A stretch of DNA of 64,000 bases, taken from Chryseobacterium sp. BLS98 (GTDB taxonomy: Bacteria; Bacteroidota; Bacteroidia; Flavobacteriales; Weeksellaceae). This document shows, piece after piece, positions 1 to 8,858 of this stretch; positions within the stretch are counted from its first letter, which is position 1; each line of letters opens with the position of its first letter. The notes under the pieces were generated by a model. The model worked only from the letters and a program-made list of their open reading frames with translations. It was not told where the DNA came from and searched no databases. The translations under genes were made by a program, and so were the position numbers. The stretch lies in assembly GCF_001045445.1 (NCBI RefSeq), contig NZ_LFNF01000002.1:434001-498000 (forward strand), read 5' to 3'.

Positions 1-939
1 TTCAGAATAATCTTCCGTAGCAGCATCTGCAAGGTAGACCAAAACATTCGCATTCTCTACTTTTTCTTTAGCTTTTTTTACTCCGATGGCTTCAATTTCA
101 TCCTGGGTTTCACGAAGTCCGGCCGTATCAATCAGACGGAATGCGTGGCCTTTGATATGCAGCACCTCTTCAATAGTATCTCTCGTAGTTCCGGCAATGT
201 TGCTTACAATTGCTCTTTCTTCCTTCAACAAAGCATTTAACAGGGTAGATTTTCCGGCGTTGGGTTTACCAATAATGGCAACCGCAGTTCCGTTTTTGAT
301 GGCATTTCCATACTGGAAACTTTCGATAAGGGAGTCTAATTTTAATTCAATTTTATCCAGCAATCCGTTAAGAGCCGATCTGTCTGCAAACTCCACATCT
401 TCTTCAGCAAAATCCAGCTCAAGTTCGATCAGGGAAACGAAATTCAGAAGATCAGTTCTTAAAATTGATATCTCGTTGGTAATTCCACCTTTCAGCTGGT
501 TGATGGCTACTTTTCTGGATGCTTCATTTTCAGAAGCAATCACATCTGCAATCGCTTCAGCCTGCGAAAGGTCTATTCTTCCGTTGATAAAAGCACGAAG
601 GGTAAATTCCCCCGCTTTTGCCATTCTCGCCCCGTTTTTGGTCAGCGTTTCCAGAATACGTTTTCCGATATGCGGTGAACCGTGAAAAGCTATTTCCACA
701 GAATTTTCCGTCGTAAAGCTTTTCGGAGCCAGAAAAATAGAAAGCATCACCTCATCAATAGCTTCTTCACCATCCATGAAGTAACCATAGTGAATGGTAT
801 GGGACTTTTGCTTTTCCAGTTTCTTGGAAGGAAAACTCCTCTGAACAACCGGTAAAGCATCGTTCCCTGAAACTCTGATAATCCCTAAAGCTCCTACTCC
901 ATTGGCCGTAGCCAGTGCGCAAATCGTATCGTTATTCAT
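1..939 (-). CDS. mnmE: tRNA modification GTPase MnmE (TrmE), 5' part
   Basis: Start codon is at 939-937; the reading frame stays open to the window edge, so only about 313 N-terminal residues are present. The N-terminus (MNNDTICALATANGVGALG) is the tetrahydrofolate-binding TrmE domain. A helical domain follows, then a G domain with P-loop GKPNAGKST near residues 222-231, switch GTTRDT and the G3 motif DTAGLR. MnmE with MnmG makes 5-carboxymethylaminomethyl-uridine at the wobble base of certain tRNAs in the cytoplasm. The C-terminal Cys motif lies outside the window. A TAnnTTTG element sits only 4 nt before the ATG, so the mRNA may be leaderless. Confidence 0.96.
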   Translation of the reverse strand, partial: MNNDTICALATANGVGALGIIRVSGNDALPVVQRSFPSKKLEKQKSHTIHYGYFMDGEEAIDEVMLSIFLAPKSFTTENSVEIAFHGSPHIGKRILETLTKNGARMAKAGEFTLRAFINGRIDLSQAEAIADVIASENEASRKVAINQLKGGITNEISILRTDLLNFVSLIELELDFAEEDVEFADRSALNGLLDKIELKLDSLIESFQYGNAIKNGTAVAIIGKPNAGKSTLLNALLKEERAIVSNIAGTTRDTIEEVLHIKGHAFRLIDTAGLRETQDEIEAIGVKKAKEKVENANVLVYLADAATEDYSE

Positions 940-943
940 GATG

Positions 944-951
944 CAAATTTA
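944..951 (-). promoter_or_regulatory. -7 promoter element of mnmE
   Basis: On the minus strand this reads TAAATTTG, an exact match to the Bacteroidota -7 consensus TAnnTTTG. Only 4 nt separate it from the mnmE ATG. No good -33 TTG was found at normal spacing. Confidence 0.55.
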
Positions 952-1055
952 CGTTTTTTCAGACTAATTTCCGGAAGAGTCTTTTATACAGATTGTCTAT
1001 AATTCTGATTGAAGGTTTTTGATATACAAGAAAATTTAACCTTATAGAATAAACA

Positions 1056-1297
1056 ATGAAGCAATCTCAATGAGTGATTATTTATATTAAAGTTGAATAA
1101 GCTTTACAAAACCACAAAAGTCACAAAGCTTTCATTTTAAAACACTTTAGTTCAGATAAGATGAAAATCAAAGATTTCACAAAACTTAGGTGTACTTATT
1201 ATGCATAAAGCTTGACTCTAAAAAAACTTAAATTGTTAAACATAAAAGCTTAAAACTTCAAATGATTATTTTTAATACTTAATAGAGATTGCTTCAT
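1056..1297. repeat. AT-rich non-coding element with 13-bp terminal inverted repeats
   Basis: This fills most of the 382-bp gene-free gap 940-1321. The ends are perfect inverted copies: ATGAAGCAATCTC at 1056-1068 and GAGATTGCTTCAT at 1285-1297. The inside is AT-rich and has no ORF longer than about 15 codons. The size and ends resemble a MITE, or the remains of one, but no clear target-site duplication is visible and no second copy occurs in the window. Confidence 0.4.
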
Positions 1298-1321
1298 CAA
1301 TTTGTCCCTGAAATAACAGTT

Positions 1322-1900
1322 TTATTTTTGCTTTCTTCCTGATTCTTCTGCTTTCTGAAGCCATTTCGAGCGCTGAATATCTGTAGAATTTCTTATAATT
1401 CCCAAATAAGTAATCCGAACCGGTTTTACTCCACAGAATTCCAGTATTGATTTTTTCAGCTGGTTAATACTTGGTCTTCCGTAAAAAAGCCTGTAATACC
1501 ATCCTGGCTGATCAAGGGTTGTGATGATATGAGCCGTTTTACCTTTCAGCAGCTTGTCCCACCAAACTGAGTTTTCCCTGTAACGGTAAGCGAATCCCGG
1601 GAGAAAAAGCCTGTCAATAAAACCTTTCATCAGCGCAGGCATACCTCCCCACCAGACCGGATGAATCCAGACCAAATGATCTGCCCATTGTATCGTTTTC
1701 CATGCATTTAAAAGGTCTGGCTCCAGCTCCATTCTTTTCTGGTATCCGAAGTGAAGAACCGGGTCAAAATTCAGCTCAGCTATTATGATTTCTCTGACTT
1801 CCGCTCCTGATTTTTCAGCTCCTTTTCTGTAAGCTTCTGCAATTCCGAAATTGAAGGAACTTTTATTGGGGTGCCCATTGATAATGGCTATTTTTTTCAT
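1322..1900 (-). CDS. NAD(P)H quinone oxidoreductase, flavodoxin-like fold
   Basis: 192 residues of the flavodoxin_2 (NQO1/MdaB/KefF) family, expected to reduce quinones or other electrophiles with NAD(P)H through bound FMN or FAD in the cytoplasm. Visible marks are the N-terminal beta strand and phosphate loop IINGHPNKSSFN, and the central PVWWGGMPALMKGF that shapes the flavin site. It overlaps the upstream dehydrogenase-like gene by 4 bp (ATGA), so the two are translationally coupled. A Crp/Fnr gene lies further upstream on the same strand. The true substrate cannot be read from sequence. Confidence 0.85.
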   Translation of the reverse strand: MKKIAIINGHPNKSSFNFGIAEAYRKGAEKSGAEVREIIIAELNFDPVLHFGYQKRMELEPDLLNAWKTIQWADHLVWIHPVWWGGMPALMKGFIDRLFLPGFAYRYRENSVWWDKLLKGKTAHIITTLDQPGWYYRLFYGRPSINQLKKSILEFCGVKPVRITYLGIIRNSTDIQRSKWLQKAEESGRKQK

Positions 1901-2919
1901 CGCGATGATTTTATATTAATGGTTTCATAGGCCTTAAGCTTCTCCAGAAGTGATGCCGGCTGATGCAGCTGATGACTGAAGTATACATTACTGTCATGAA
2001 CCTTTTTCAAGAGCTCTTCCGTGTGGAGTACCGCAGAAAGAGCCGTTAATTCCGCCTGTCCTTTTGTACTTTGAAGGCTTAACTTTTCGTTCCCGGTTTT
2101 GGTTTTTATAATGATCTCAAATACGCTCTGATCCCCATTTCCACTTGATCCGAAAATCATTTTCCGTTCTTTCAAAGATAAAATATTAAAAAGTCTGACT
2201 TTTTGAAATCCTCCCAAAAGCCATGTTATAAATTTTGAATTGTAAGTCATCTTAACACTTACATTGGGTATTTTTTCAATCTGATTAAGAATATATAAAT
2301 CCGGTACATCAAAATTATAAGCTCCCCTTTTCCCAATCCCGAAAGAAAAATCAAAATCCTCCGAATCTAAAAAATGTTTTATGGGAAACGGCCTGTTATT
2401 TTCATACCTGATAAAAGGTTTTGCCACATTTTCAGCCATAAAGTGAGCCGAACTCTCCCCTGCAAGATCTTTTACCGAATAATACACAAAAAGCTTAACC
2501 TCCTGGATATCCTGCATGTTGCCTGCCAACGTCTTTACCAGACCGTTGACGATCCCTCCCATCCATCCGGAACTGAATACAATCCTGCTCTGTATAGCTT
2601 TATTTTTCGCAATGGCGTAGGCTTTTACAAGGTCGGGGGTTGGCTTCGTAATATCCAGGTAATCTATCTTATTTTCTATAACGAAACGAAGAATATGGTC
2701 TTCTTTATCATTTACGGACAGAATGACCAGGTCAATTTCCTTTTCCTTGATCACTCGAAAAGTACGCGGATCCGTCACATCAATTTTAAGATGATTACCT
2801 GTTCCTCCTTTTCTGCCACCAATAAAAATATTGACATGCGGGTTTCTTGATTTCAGAATGCGGATGATCGTTTTACCTACAAGGCCGTTACCTCCAACGA
2901 CCAGAATATTGTGCTCCAT
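1897..2919 (-). CDS. saccharopine dehydrogenase-like NAD(P)-binding protein
   Basis: 340 residues. The N-terminus has a Rossmann motif (ILVVGGNGLVGKTIIRIL, GxGxxG-like), then a second strand with GGRKGG that could hold the nucleotide phosphate. The rest resembles the saccharopine dehydrogenase-like superfamily, whose bacterial members often have unknown substrates. Lysine metabolism is not implied, because no lysine-pathway gene is nearby. It overlaps the downstream quinone reductase by 4 bp. A -7 motif lies 12 nt upstream, so the pair may have its own promoter separate from the Crp/Fnr gene. Confidence 0.7.
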   Translation of the reverse strand: MEHNILVVGGNGLVGKTIIRILKSRNPHVNIFIGGRKGGTGNHLKIDVTDPRTFRVIKEKEIDLVILSVNDKEDHILRFVIENKIDYLDITKPTPDLVKAYAIAKNKAIQSRIVFSSGWMGGIVNGLVKTLAGNMQDIQEVKLFVYYSVKDLAGESSAHFMAENVAKPFIRYENNRPFPIKHFLDSEDFDFSFGIGKRGAYNFDVPDLYILNQIEKIPNVSVKMTYNSKFITWLLGGFQKVRLFNILSLKERKMIFGSSGNGDQSVFEIIIKTKTGNEKLSLQSTKGQAELTALSAVLHTEELLKKVHDSNVYFSHQLHQPASLLEKLKAYETINIKSSR

Positions 2920-2931
2920 ATATTTTTTTTA

Positions 2932-2939
2932 CAAAATTA
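2932..2939 (-). promoter_or_regulatory. -7 promoter element for the dehydrogenase/quinone-reductase pair
   Basis: Reads TAATTTTG on the minus strand, an exact TAnnTTTG match 12 nt before the ATG at 2919. A TTTG lies 26 bp further upstream (2966-2969), slightly beyond the usual -33 spacing. Confidence 0.45.
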
Positions 2940-3020
2940 TAGAGCTGCTTCACGGTGGTGTAGGACAAATGTCTAAAACGGAAGTATCCAGGGATTTTTA
3001 ATCCCATTCTATATTCTTCC

Positions 3021-3596
3021 TTATACGCTAATTTCTTTTCTTATTCTGCTAAGGTGCCTTTGGGTAATCCCTAAATAAGAGGCCAGGTATTGCAGCGGAA
3101 TTTTCTGAACATAGTCGGGCTGATGGCCAAGCAAAGCCTCATACCGTTGTGCTGCGCTATCTCTTTGGAGCTGAAAAAATCTTTTTTCAAGTTCAAGATA
3201 TTCCTGTTCTGCAATTATCTTTAAAAATTTGGTCCAGTTCAGATCATCTTTTACCAGATGATCTACAGCATCTTTTTTTAAAACCATCAGATCGGCATCG
3301 GTTATAGCCTGCATATTTTCCCTGCTGGGACAATCTGAAATAAAGGAAGAATAGCCCGCCATAAGCTGATCGGGAAACCTGAAACAATAGGTCATATCTT
3401 TTCCCGTATCTGAAATATAATAGGAACGAAAAATCCCGGATACAATAAATGCTATTTCCCTGCATCTGTCACCTTCCTGCACAAAAAAATCATTTTTATA
3501 TACCTTTCTGGCTTCAAAAAGCTGTAAGAAAGCCTGAATCTCAGCTTCTGAGAATATATTGAAGCTTCGGAAATAGTTTTCTATCATATTTTTCAA
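3021..3596 (-). CDS. Crp/Fnr family transcriptional regulator
   Basis: 191 residues. Residues about 15-120 form a cyclic-nucleotide-binding-type beta roll (FFVQEGDRCREIAFIVSG... and a FPDQLMAGYSSF segment). A compact C-terminal helix-turn-helix (LQYLASYLGITQRHLSRIRK) ends the protein. The FNR iron-sulfur cysteine pattern is absent, so oxygen sensing by a cluster is unlikely. This short type is very common in Bacteroidota and often controls adjacent redox or detoxification genes. It lies 101 bp upstream of the dehydrogenase/quinone-reductase pair on the same strand, which makes them candidate targets (inference). Confidence 0.85.
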   Translation of the reverse strand: MKNMIENYFRSFNIFSEAEIQAFLQLFEARKVYKNDFFVQEGDRCREIAFIVSGIFRSYYISDTGKDMTYCFRFPDQLMAGYSSFISDCPSRENMQAITDADLMVLKKDAVDHLVKDDLNWTKFLKIIAEQEYLELEKRFFQLQRDSAAQRYEALLGHQPDYVQKIPLQYLASYLGITQRHLSRIRKEISV

Positions 3597-3935
3597 ATTA
3601 TCACTTGGTATTTCTGGATTCTTCAGCGAAATTAAGCAAATACAAGTTCATTACAAACATTGGGGATCTACATCGTTGAAAAAAATAAAACCACTTCAGA
3701 ACGAAATGGTTTTACCTGCTTTGAATTTACTAAGTATATGAAGATATGAATGATGTTTTGTTGATACAAAGATATAAGGTCCTGCATAATCTGCTGTCAG
3801 GGGAATCCCTACAATTATTTCCGTAAAAATACGGTTGCATTTACAAAAAAGCCCTGCAGATTTCTCTGCAGGGCTTCAAGAATTTATCTAACAATTATAA
3901 TGTTCAATAGATATCAGGGTAATTTATTACTTAAT
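3597..3935. other. intergenic gap with one terminator
   Basis: A 339-bp gap between the Crp/Fnr promoter side and the end of the aminopeptidase gene. Apart from the terminator at 3845-3874, I see no gene; the longest ATG-started frame is about 26 codons and has no recognisable features. Confidence 0.6.
3845..3874 (-). terminator. intrinsic terminator of the aminopeptidase P gene
   Basis: A perfect 9-bp stem GCCCTGCAG/CTGCAGGGC (3851-3859 with 3866-3874) and 6-nt loop, followed on the minus strand by six T. It lies about 60 bp after the stop codon at 3936. Confidence 0.85.
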
Positions 3936-5705
3936 CTAAAGTGGGCTTACCAGATCCAGGAACCATGTTTTAACATCTCCTTCAAGATATGGTCCTAACT
4001 TTTCTTCACAGGTTCTGTGGTAATCGTTCAGCCATTCAACTTCTTTTTCAGAAAGGATTTCTTTCACGATCGTATCTTTAAAGAACGGGCAGAAAGTAAG
4101 CGTTTCAAATTCATAGAAGGTTCCGTGGATTGTTTTTTCAGCTTCTTTTACGGCAATCAGGTTTTCGTGACGGATTCCGTACTCCCCTTCCAGATAATAT
4201 CCCGGTTCATTGGAGCATACCATTCCCGGAAGAAGATCCTGCGGGTTCATATCTTTTCTGATGTTCTGAGGACCTTCGTGAACATTCATAAAGCTTCCCA
4301 CTCCGTGACCTGTCCCGTGGTTGAAATCTTTCCCTTCCATCCACAAAGGAAGTCTTGCAATAGCATCAAGGTGAACTCCTTTTGTGCCTTTCGGGAATTT
4401 CACCATGGATAAACGGATCAGGCCCTGAAGCACTAATGTAGAATTTCTTTTGAAATCTTCAGAAGCAGTTCCTAGGGCTAAAGTTCTTGTAATATCGGTA
4501 GTTCCTTCAAGGTATTGCCCTCCTGAATCCACCAGAATGGTTGCTTCATTGGTAACCTCTTTGCTTCCCTCACTTTTGGCGGAATAATGCATAATGGCAC
4601 CATTGTCTTTGTATCCTACAATACTTCCGAAGCTTTCTCCCACGAAGTTTTCACCTTCCGCACGAAAGTCTCTCAGCTTTTCTCCGATAGTGTATTCGTT
4701 CATGCTTTCTTTTCCCGCCTGATGAGTCAGCCAGTAAAGAAATTTCACCATAGCAACACCGTCTCTTACCATTACTGTTCTGAAACCTTCCAGCTCAGTT
4801 TCATTTTTCTGGGCTTTCATCAGGTTGCCGGGAACCGGAGCTTTTGTAAAGCGGTTATTTTCTTTCAGGGTTTCAAAAATCATCTGGTTACTGTTGGGAG
4901 AAACCAAAATATTTTCGTTTTTGAACGTTTTCAGATAAGTGTAAAACTCTTCATAAGGCATCATTTTCACAAAAGAATCATCCATTTGTTTTCTTGCCTC
5001 CACTTCCAGTTTTTCAAGGTCGGTGAAAAGCACTGCATCATTTTTGGTAATCACTACATATCCTAAAAATACAGGGTTACTTTGTACATCACTTCCTCTT
5101 AAATTCAGGGTCCATGCTACATCATCAAGGCTTGATACAATATGAACGGTAGTTCCCTGATCTTCCATTTTCTGACGGATTGCTGCCAACTTGTCGGTAA
5201 CAGATTTTCCGGCTCTTTCTACAGGATGTACAAAAATTGGATTTTTTGAAGGCGTTCCCCGGTCTTTCCAGATCTCTTTTAAAAGCGGAAGATCGATCAG
5301 GGTTATATTTTTTGACTGCAATTTCTGTGAAAGCAGTTCCCAATTGGCATTTGAAGTGGCAACGGCATTGACGGCTACTTTTCCTCCCGCAGGAATTTCG
5401 GAAATAATCCAGTCTATATAATTGGGAGTTCCTTCCATTCCGTCTTTGAAAAGATCGATTCCTGAACCTTCCAGCTCAAGGGCTGCTTGGGTAAAATACC
5501 TTCCATCTGTCCAGAGTCCTGCTTTGTCTTTTGTAATTACCACAAAACCTGCAGAACCTAAAAATCCCGACAGCCAAGCTCTTTCCTGCCATTCTTCAGG
5601 CAGATATTCGCTCATATGCGGATCTGCAGAATATATTATAAATGCATCAACATTATTTTTCTGCATTTCTTCACGAAGCGCAGCCACTTTTTCCTTTGAA
5701 GTCAT
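3936..5705 (-). CDS. Xaa-Pro aminopeptidase (aminopeptidase P, M24B)
   Basis: 589 residues, the three-domain long form of cytosolic aminopeptidase P, which removes N-terminal residues preceding proline. There are two creatinase-like N-terminal domains and a C-terminal pita-bread domain. All five dinuclear metal ligands are visible: Asp in ILVDSGG, Asp in TTDITRT, His in GTGHGVGS, Glu in NEPGYY and Glu in GIRHENL. There is no signal peptide, so it should act in the cytoplasm on peptides. It is monocistronic, with its own terminator. Confidence 0.93.
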   Translation of the reverse strand: MTSKEKVAALREEMQKNNVDAFIIYSADPHMSEYLPEEWQERAWLSGFLGSAGFVVITKDKAGLWTDGRYFTQAALELEGSGIDLFKDGMEGTPNYIDWIISEIPAGGKVAVNAVATSNANWELLSQKLQSKNITLIDLPLLKEIWKDRGTPSKNPIFVHPVERAGKSVTDKLAAIRQKMEDQGTTVHIVSSLDDVAWTLNLRGSDVQSNPVFLGYVVITKNDAVLFTDLEKLEVEARKQMDDSFVKMMPYEEFYTYLKTFKNENILVSPNSNQMIFETLKENNRFTKAPVPGNLMKAQKNETELEGFRTVMVRDGVAMVKFLYWLTHQAGKESMNEYTIGEKLRDFRAEGENFVGESFGSIVGYKDNGAIMHYSAKSEGSKEVTNEATILVDSGGQYLEGTTDITRTLALGTASEDFKRNSTLVLQGLIRLSMVKFPKGTKGVHLDAIARLPLWMEGKDFNHGTGHGVGSFMNVHEGPQNIRKDMNPQDLLPGMVCSNEPGYYLEGEYGIRHENLIAVKEAEKTIHGTFYEFETLTFCPFFKDTIVKEILSEKEVEWLNDYHRTCEEKLGPYLEGDVKTWFLDLVSPL

Positions 5706-5986
5706 TCTTTTCTTTTTTTAAACACGGAAAGTTACAAAAAAATGAGGTTCAGAAATGAAATCCGAAGCGTAATTTCGTTAATAATCTGTTATTTTTTCTT
5801 TACAAACACTTTGACACAATTAAATTTTCCAATTGCTGTAAGGTTGAGTTTAAATAAGCTCTTGAACTTTACGATTTAATTAAAATAATCTACAATATTA
5901 ATCTCAATAACGATTTACATACCACAAAAACAATATTATCATTAAACATATAAAGTTTTGGAAAGATTATTGCTACTATTCACCGT

Positions 5987-6424
5987 ATGAGAGAGCAGAA
6001 TTACAAAAACCACAGAAAGTTTTATCCGCCGCATCATTTCATTTATCTTCCGATATTAATTGTATTGGAAATTTATGGAATATATAAAATCTGGGATGAT
6101 ATTGAAAATCAGCTGGTCTGGATATTATTTTCTATCGTCATATTTCTGCTTTTCTATCTGGCTTTTATGACGCGACAGCATTATGCGCTTGGACTGCAAA
6201 ACCGAATGGTAATGCTTGAATTTAAACAACGGTATTTTGAAATTTTCGGGCAAAGATCTGATGAAGTTGCTGATCAATTGAAATTTGACCAGATCGCGGC
6301 ATTGAGGTTTGCCTATGATGATGAATTCAAAGAGCTTTTGTACAAAGCACTTCACGAAAACATCTCCGGCGATGAAATAAAGCGCTCCATCAAAAACTGG
6401 AGAGCCGACAACCAAAGAATTTAA
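5987..6424 (+). CDS. DUF6526-type small membrane protein
   Basis: 145 residues. Two membrane segments occur near residues 17-37 (FIYLPILIVLEIYGIYKIW) and 43-61 (LVWILFSIVIFLLFYLAFM), followed by a soluble, charged C-terminal part. It resembles the DUF6526 family of Flavobacteriia, which has no known function. It starts a short plus-strand run with the 55-residue lipoprotein (23-bp gap) and topoisomerase IB, suggesting co-transcription. No function is claimed. Confidence 0.75.
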   Translation: MREQNYKNHRKFYPPHHFIYLPILIVLEIYGIYKIWDDIENQLVWILFSIVIFLLFYLAFMTRQHYALGLQNRMVMLEFKQRYFEIFGQRSDEVADQLKFDQIAALRFAYDDEFKELLYKALHENISGDEIKRSIKNWRADNQRI

Positions 6425-6447
6425 TATAACACCAAAATATTTATATC

Positions 6448-6615
6448 ATGAAAAAGTTGACTTTATACAGTATGACTGTATTCACGTTATTAACATTAAC
6501 AAGCTGTGAAGCAATAGAAACCATTTTCAAGGCTGGAATGTGGTGGGGAATCATCCTGGTCGTTGCAGTTGTAGTAATCCTTTTTCTGATCTTTTCGAGG
6601 GGTAAGAACTCTTAA
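6448..6615 (+). CDS. 55-residue putative lipoprotein/membrane peptide
   Basis: Read directly from the sequence: MKKLTLYSMT start, lipobox TLTSC with Cys at residue 20, then a single hydrophobic segment (MWWGIILVVAVVVILFLIF) and a short basic tail RGKNS. Start and stop fit tightly between the DUF6526-type gene (23 bp upstream) and topoisomerase IB (9 bp downstream). Similar tiny proteins in Bacteroidota are sometimes labelled phosphatidate cytidylyltransferase, but this one is far too short to be an enzyme. Function unknown. Confidence 0.75.
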   Translation: MKKLTLYSMTVFTLLTLTSCEAIETIFKAGMWWGIILVVAVVVILFLIFSRGKNS

Positions 6616-6624
6616 CCATTTTTT

Positions 6625-7731
6625 ATGGAGAAGAATACTGACCTGGAAATTATTTCCCACTTAAAGCCTTCAAAAATTGTAAAGATCATGAAGGATCCCG
6701 AAGCCTCCGCAAAGGCGGTACATCTTATATATACCACCGATGCGGAAACTGCCGGGATTACCCGTAAGAAAACCGGAAAAAAGTATTCTTATTACAGGGA
6801 AGGCGAGAAAATTAAGGATAAGGATGAAATCACCCGCATCAACAAGCTGGTTATTCCTCCTGCATGGGAAAACGTTTGGATTTGCGCCTTGGAAAACGGC
6901 CATCTTCAGGCCACAGGTTTTGATGCAAAACGCAGGAAACAATATCGCTACCATCCTCTTTGGAGCGCTTTAAGAAACCACACCAAATTTTACAGAATGC
7001 TTCAGTTCGGGTATGCTTTGCCCAATATACGGCTTCAAGTAGAGCAGGATTTGGCCCTGAGGAATTTCGAGAAAAGAAAAATACTGGCATTAATTGTAAG
7101 TTTAATGCAGCATACGAATATCCGCATTGGCAACAATGCGTATGAAAAACTATACGGATCTTTCGGATTAACAACTTTAAAAGATAAACACGTAAAAATC
7201 AAAGGTCAGAAAATGACTTTTACATTTAAAGGAAAAAAGGGGATCATGCATTCTATTGATCTTAGGAGCAGAAGGCTTTCAAGGCTTGTGCAGAAATGTA
7301 AGGATATTCCCGGAAAAGAGCTTTTCCAATATTTTGATGAGGAAGGAAACCGTCATTCTGTAGATTCGGGGATGGTGAATGAGTATATTAAGGAAATAAG
7401 CGGGGAAGATTTTACCGCTAAAGATTTCAGAACATGGTCGGGAACGGTAAGTGCTTTGATCGCTTTTAAAGAAATCGGCTACGCTGAAAATAACAGTCAA
7501 TATAAAAAGAAGGTAAAAGAAGCCCTCGAAATCGTTGCCCAGCACCTGGGAAATACCAGTACGGTCTGCAGGAAATACTATGTGCATCCGCTGGTTATTA
7601 ATCTATACGAAAACAACACGATCAAAAAATACCTTGACGAGCTGGAACAGATTGAGGAAAACGATGGCAAGGCAGACCTCACCCATGAAGAAAAACTGGT
7701 ACTGAAAATTCTGGAGAACGAAAAGATGTAA
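6625..7731 (+). CDS. DNA topoisomerase IB (poxvirus-like)
   Basis: 368 residues, the usual size of bacterial type IB topoisomerases, which relax supercoils through a 3'-phosphotyrosine link. Conserved catalytic elements are visible: Arg in TNIRIGNNAYEKLYG, Arg in KDFRTWSGT, and the active-site Tyr in HLGNTSTVCRKYYVHP. In that last motif Asn replaces the His of viral and eukaryotic enzymes, as in other bacterial members. It is the last gene of a short plus-strand run and converges with the AraC gene. No obvious terminator separates the two. Confidence 0.93.
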   Translation: MEKNTDLEIISHLKPSKIVKIMKDPEASAKAVHLIYTTDAETAGITRKKTGKKYSYYREGEKIKDKDEITRINKLVIPPAWENVWICALENGHLQATGFDAKRRKQYRYHPLWSALRNHTKFYRMLQFGYALPNIRLQVEQDLALRNFEKRKILALIVSLMQHTNIRIGNNAYEKLYGSFGLTTLKDKHVKIKGQKMTFTFKGKKGIMHSIDLRSRRLSRLVQKCKDIPGKELFQYFDEEGNRHSVDSGMVNEYIKEISGEDFTAKDFRTWSGTVSALIAFKEIGYAENNSQYKKKVKEALEIVAQHLGNTSTVCRKYYVHPLVINLYENNTIKKYLDELEQIEENDGKADLTHEEKLVLKILENEKM

Positions 7732-7772
7732 CGAAGAATGAAAGGTTACCTCAGCCTTCAGCTTCTCATTTT

Positions 7773-8666
7773 TCAATTTTCAATCGGAACCTTATTTGTT
7801 AAAAAATTGGCTCTGTATTCTTTCGGCGTGATTCCTGCAATTTTTTTGAAAAGCTGGGTGAAATGTGATGCGGTCTGGAAGTTCAGTTCATAGGCAATTT
7901 CTGCAATATCCCGGCTTGAATGAAGCAAAGCTTTGCTGTAATTGATGTCGATTTCGTTGATCCATTGCTTGGGTGATTTCTGGGTCACATTTTTCACACA
8001 TTTATTAAGATAGCTTTCCGTTACTGAAAGTTTGCCTGCATAAAAAGCCACTCTTTTTTCCCCGACATGATATTTAAACAAAAGATCCCGGAACTGAAGC
8101 GAAAGTTCCATAGGTCTTGTAGCAGATTTATGATGGTTATCGGAATCTGTATTCAGCATTTTCATGAGAATCAGGTGCAGCATAGTGACAACCACTTCAT
8201 TTAAGTTAAGATTGTTGAGCCAAAGTTCCTGCTCCATAATCGGAAGGAGTTGGGTAATGGTCCCGTAAGTAAGGCTGTCGAGATTAAGGAAAGGCGTCAT
8301 AAAGAAAATACTGCTTTTATGTTTGGGTAGTTCCTGTTCGGACAGGATATTATTTTCATAGGCCAGGAAAAACCCTTCAATATCATCGGAAAGTTCCAGG
8401 GTGGCAGTAATTGTTCCCTGCTTAATAAAGATTACACCTCCTTTTTCTGCATGATACTCCTTATTTTCAAGATATTGCCGGATATGACCGTTGGTTACAA
8501 AAATAATAAAGTTAAAGGTCGTACGGTACGGAATCACCGGAATCAGAATTCCTTTAAGATAATTCTCCAGCCGGTAAAGCTGTATATCGGCATTATTGGC
8601 TAATATTTTCTCCGTAATATTCGGGAGGAAAAGCTTTTTATACTGAAAATTGGATAATACTTCCAT
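7773..8666 (-). CDS. AraC family transcriptional regulator
   Basis: 297 residues. The N-terminal half is a cupin-like sensing domain (TFNFIIFVTNGHIRQYLEN region). The C-terminal about 95 residues carry the double AraC helix-turn-helix, including the second-helix signature AYELNFQTASHFTQLFKKIA and the family ending GITPKEYR. The ligand is unknown. It is likely single-gene; the TonB receptor gene upstream on the same strand is separated by a spacer with an octad-type repeat (8719-8858). Confidence 0.9.
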   Translation of the reverse strand: MEVLSNFQYKKLFLPNITEKILANNADIQLYRLENYLKGILIPVIPYRTTFNFIIFVTNGHIRQYLENKEYHAEKGGVIFIKQGTITATLELSDDIEGFFLAYENNILSEQELPKHKSSIFFMTPFLNLDSLTYGTITQLLPIMEQELWLNNLNLNEVVVTMLHLILMKMLNTDSDNHHKSATRPMELSLQFRDLLFKYHVGEKRVAFYAGKLSVTESYLNKCVKNVTQKSPKQWINEIDINYSKALLHSSRDIAEIAYELNFQTASHFTQLFKKIAGITPKEYRANFLTNKVPIEN

Positions 8667-8718
8667 ATCCGATAAATGATTTAATAAAGTTAGACAAAAT
8701 TTGATTAATCAGGCTAAA

Positions 8719-8858
8719 AGGTTTGAGGTTGGGAGAGTCTTAGATTGATAGAGTCAATCAAGTTGGAAATATTCTGGTAAATTTTCAAAAGATTTTTTTT
8801 CACTATTCTACCATACTTTTATACCCAAACTCTCAAACTCTCCCACGCTCAAACCCTA
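8719..8858. repeat. inverted purine-rich/pyrimidine-rich spacer arms, about 8-bp periodic
   Basis: The left arm (about 8719-8766) is G/A/T-rich, with GAGT-type units about every 8 bp. The right arm (8827-8858) contains AAACTCTC twice in tandem (8827-8834, 8835-8842) and then related units. The arms are roughly complementary (GGTTTGAG against CTCAAACC, GGGAGAGT against ACTCTCCC). The right arm ends at the stop codon of the TonB receptor gene, so it could act as a weak transcriptional end. Confidence 0.45.

Noticed and set aside
86..685. 199-codon plus-strand reading frame
   Set aside because: It lies opposite mnmE, whose protein is clearly conserved; the frame's product is low-complexity Ser-rich and is a shadow.
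3851..3874. Possible CRISPR or transposon end at GCCCTGCAG/CTGCAGGGC
   Set aside because: Single hairpin with a T-run directly after a gene end; a terminator explains it fully.
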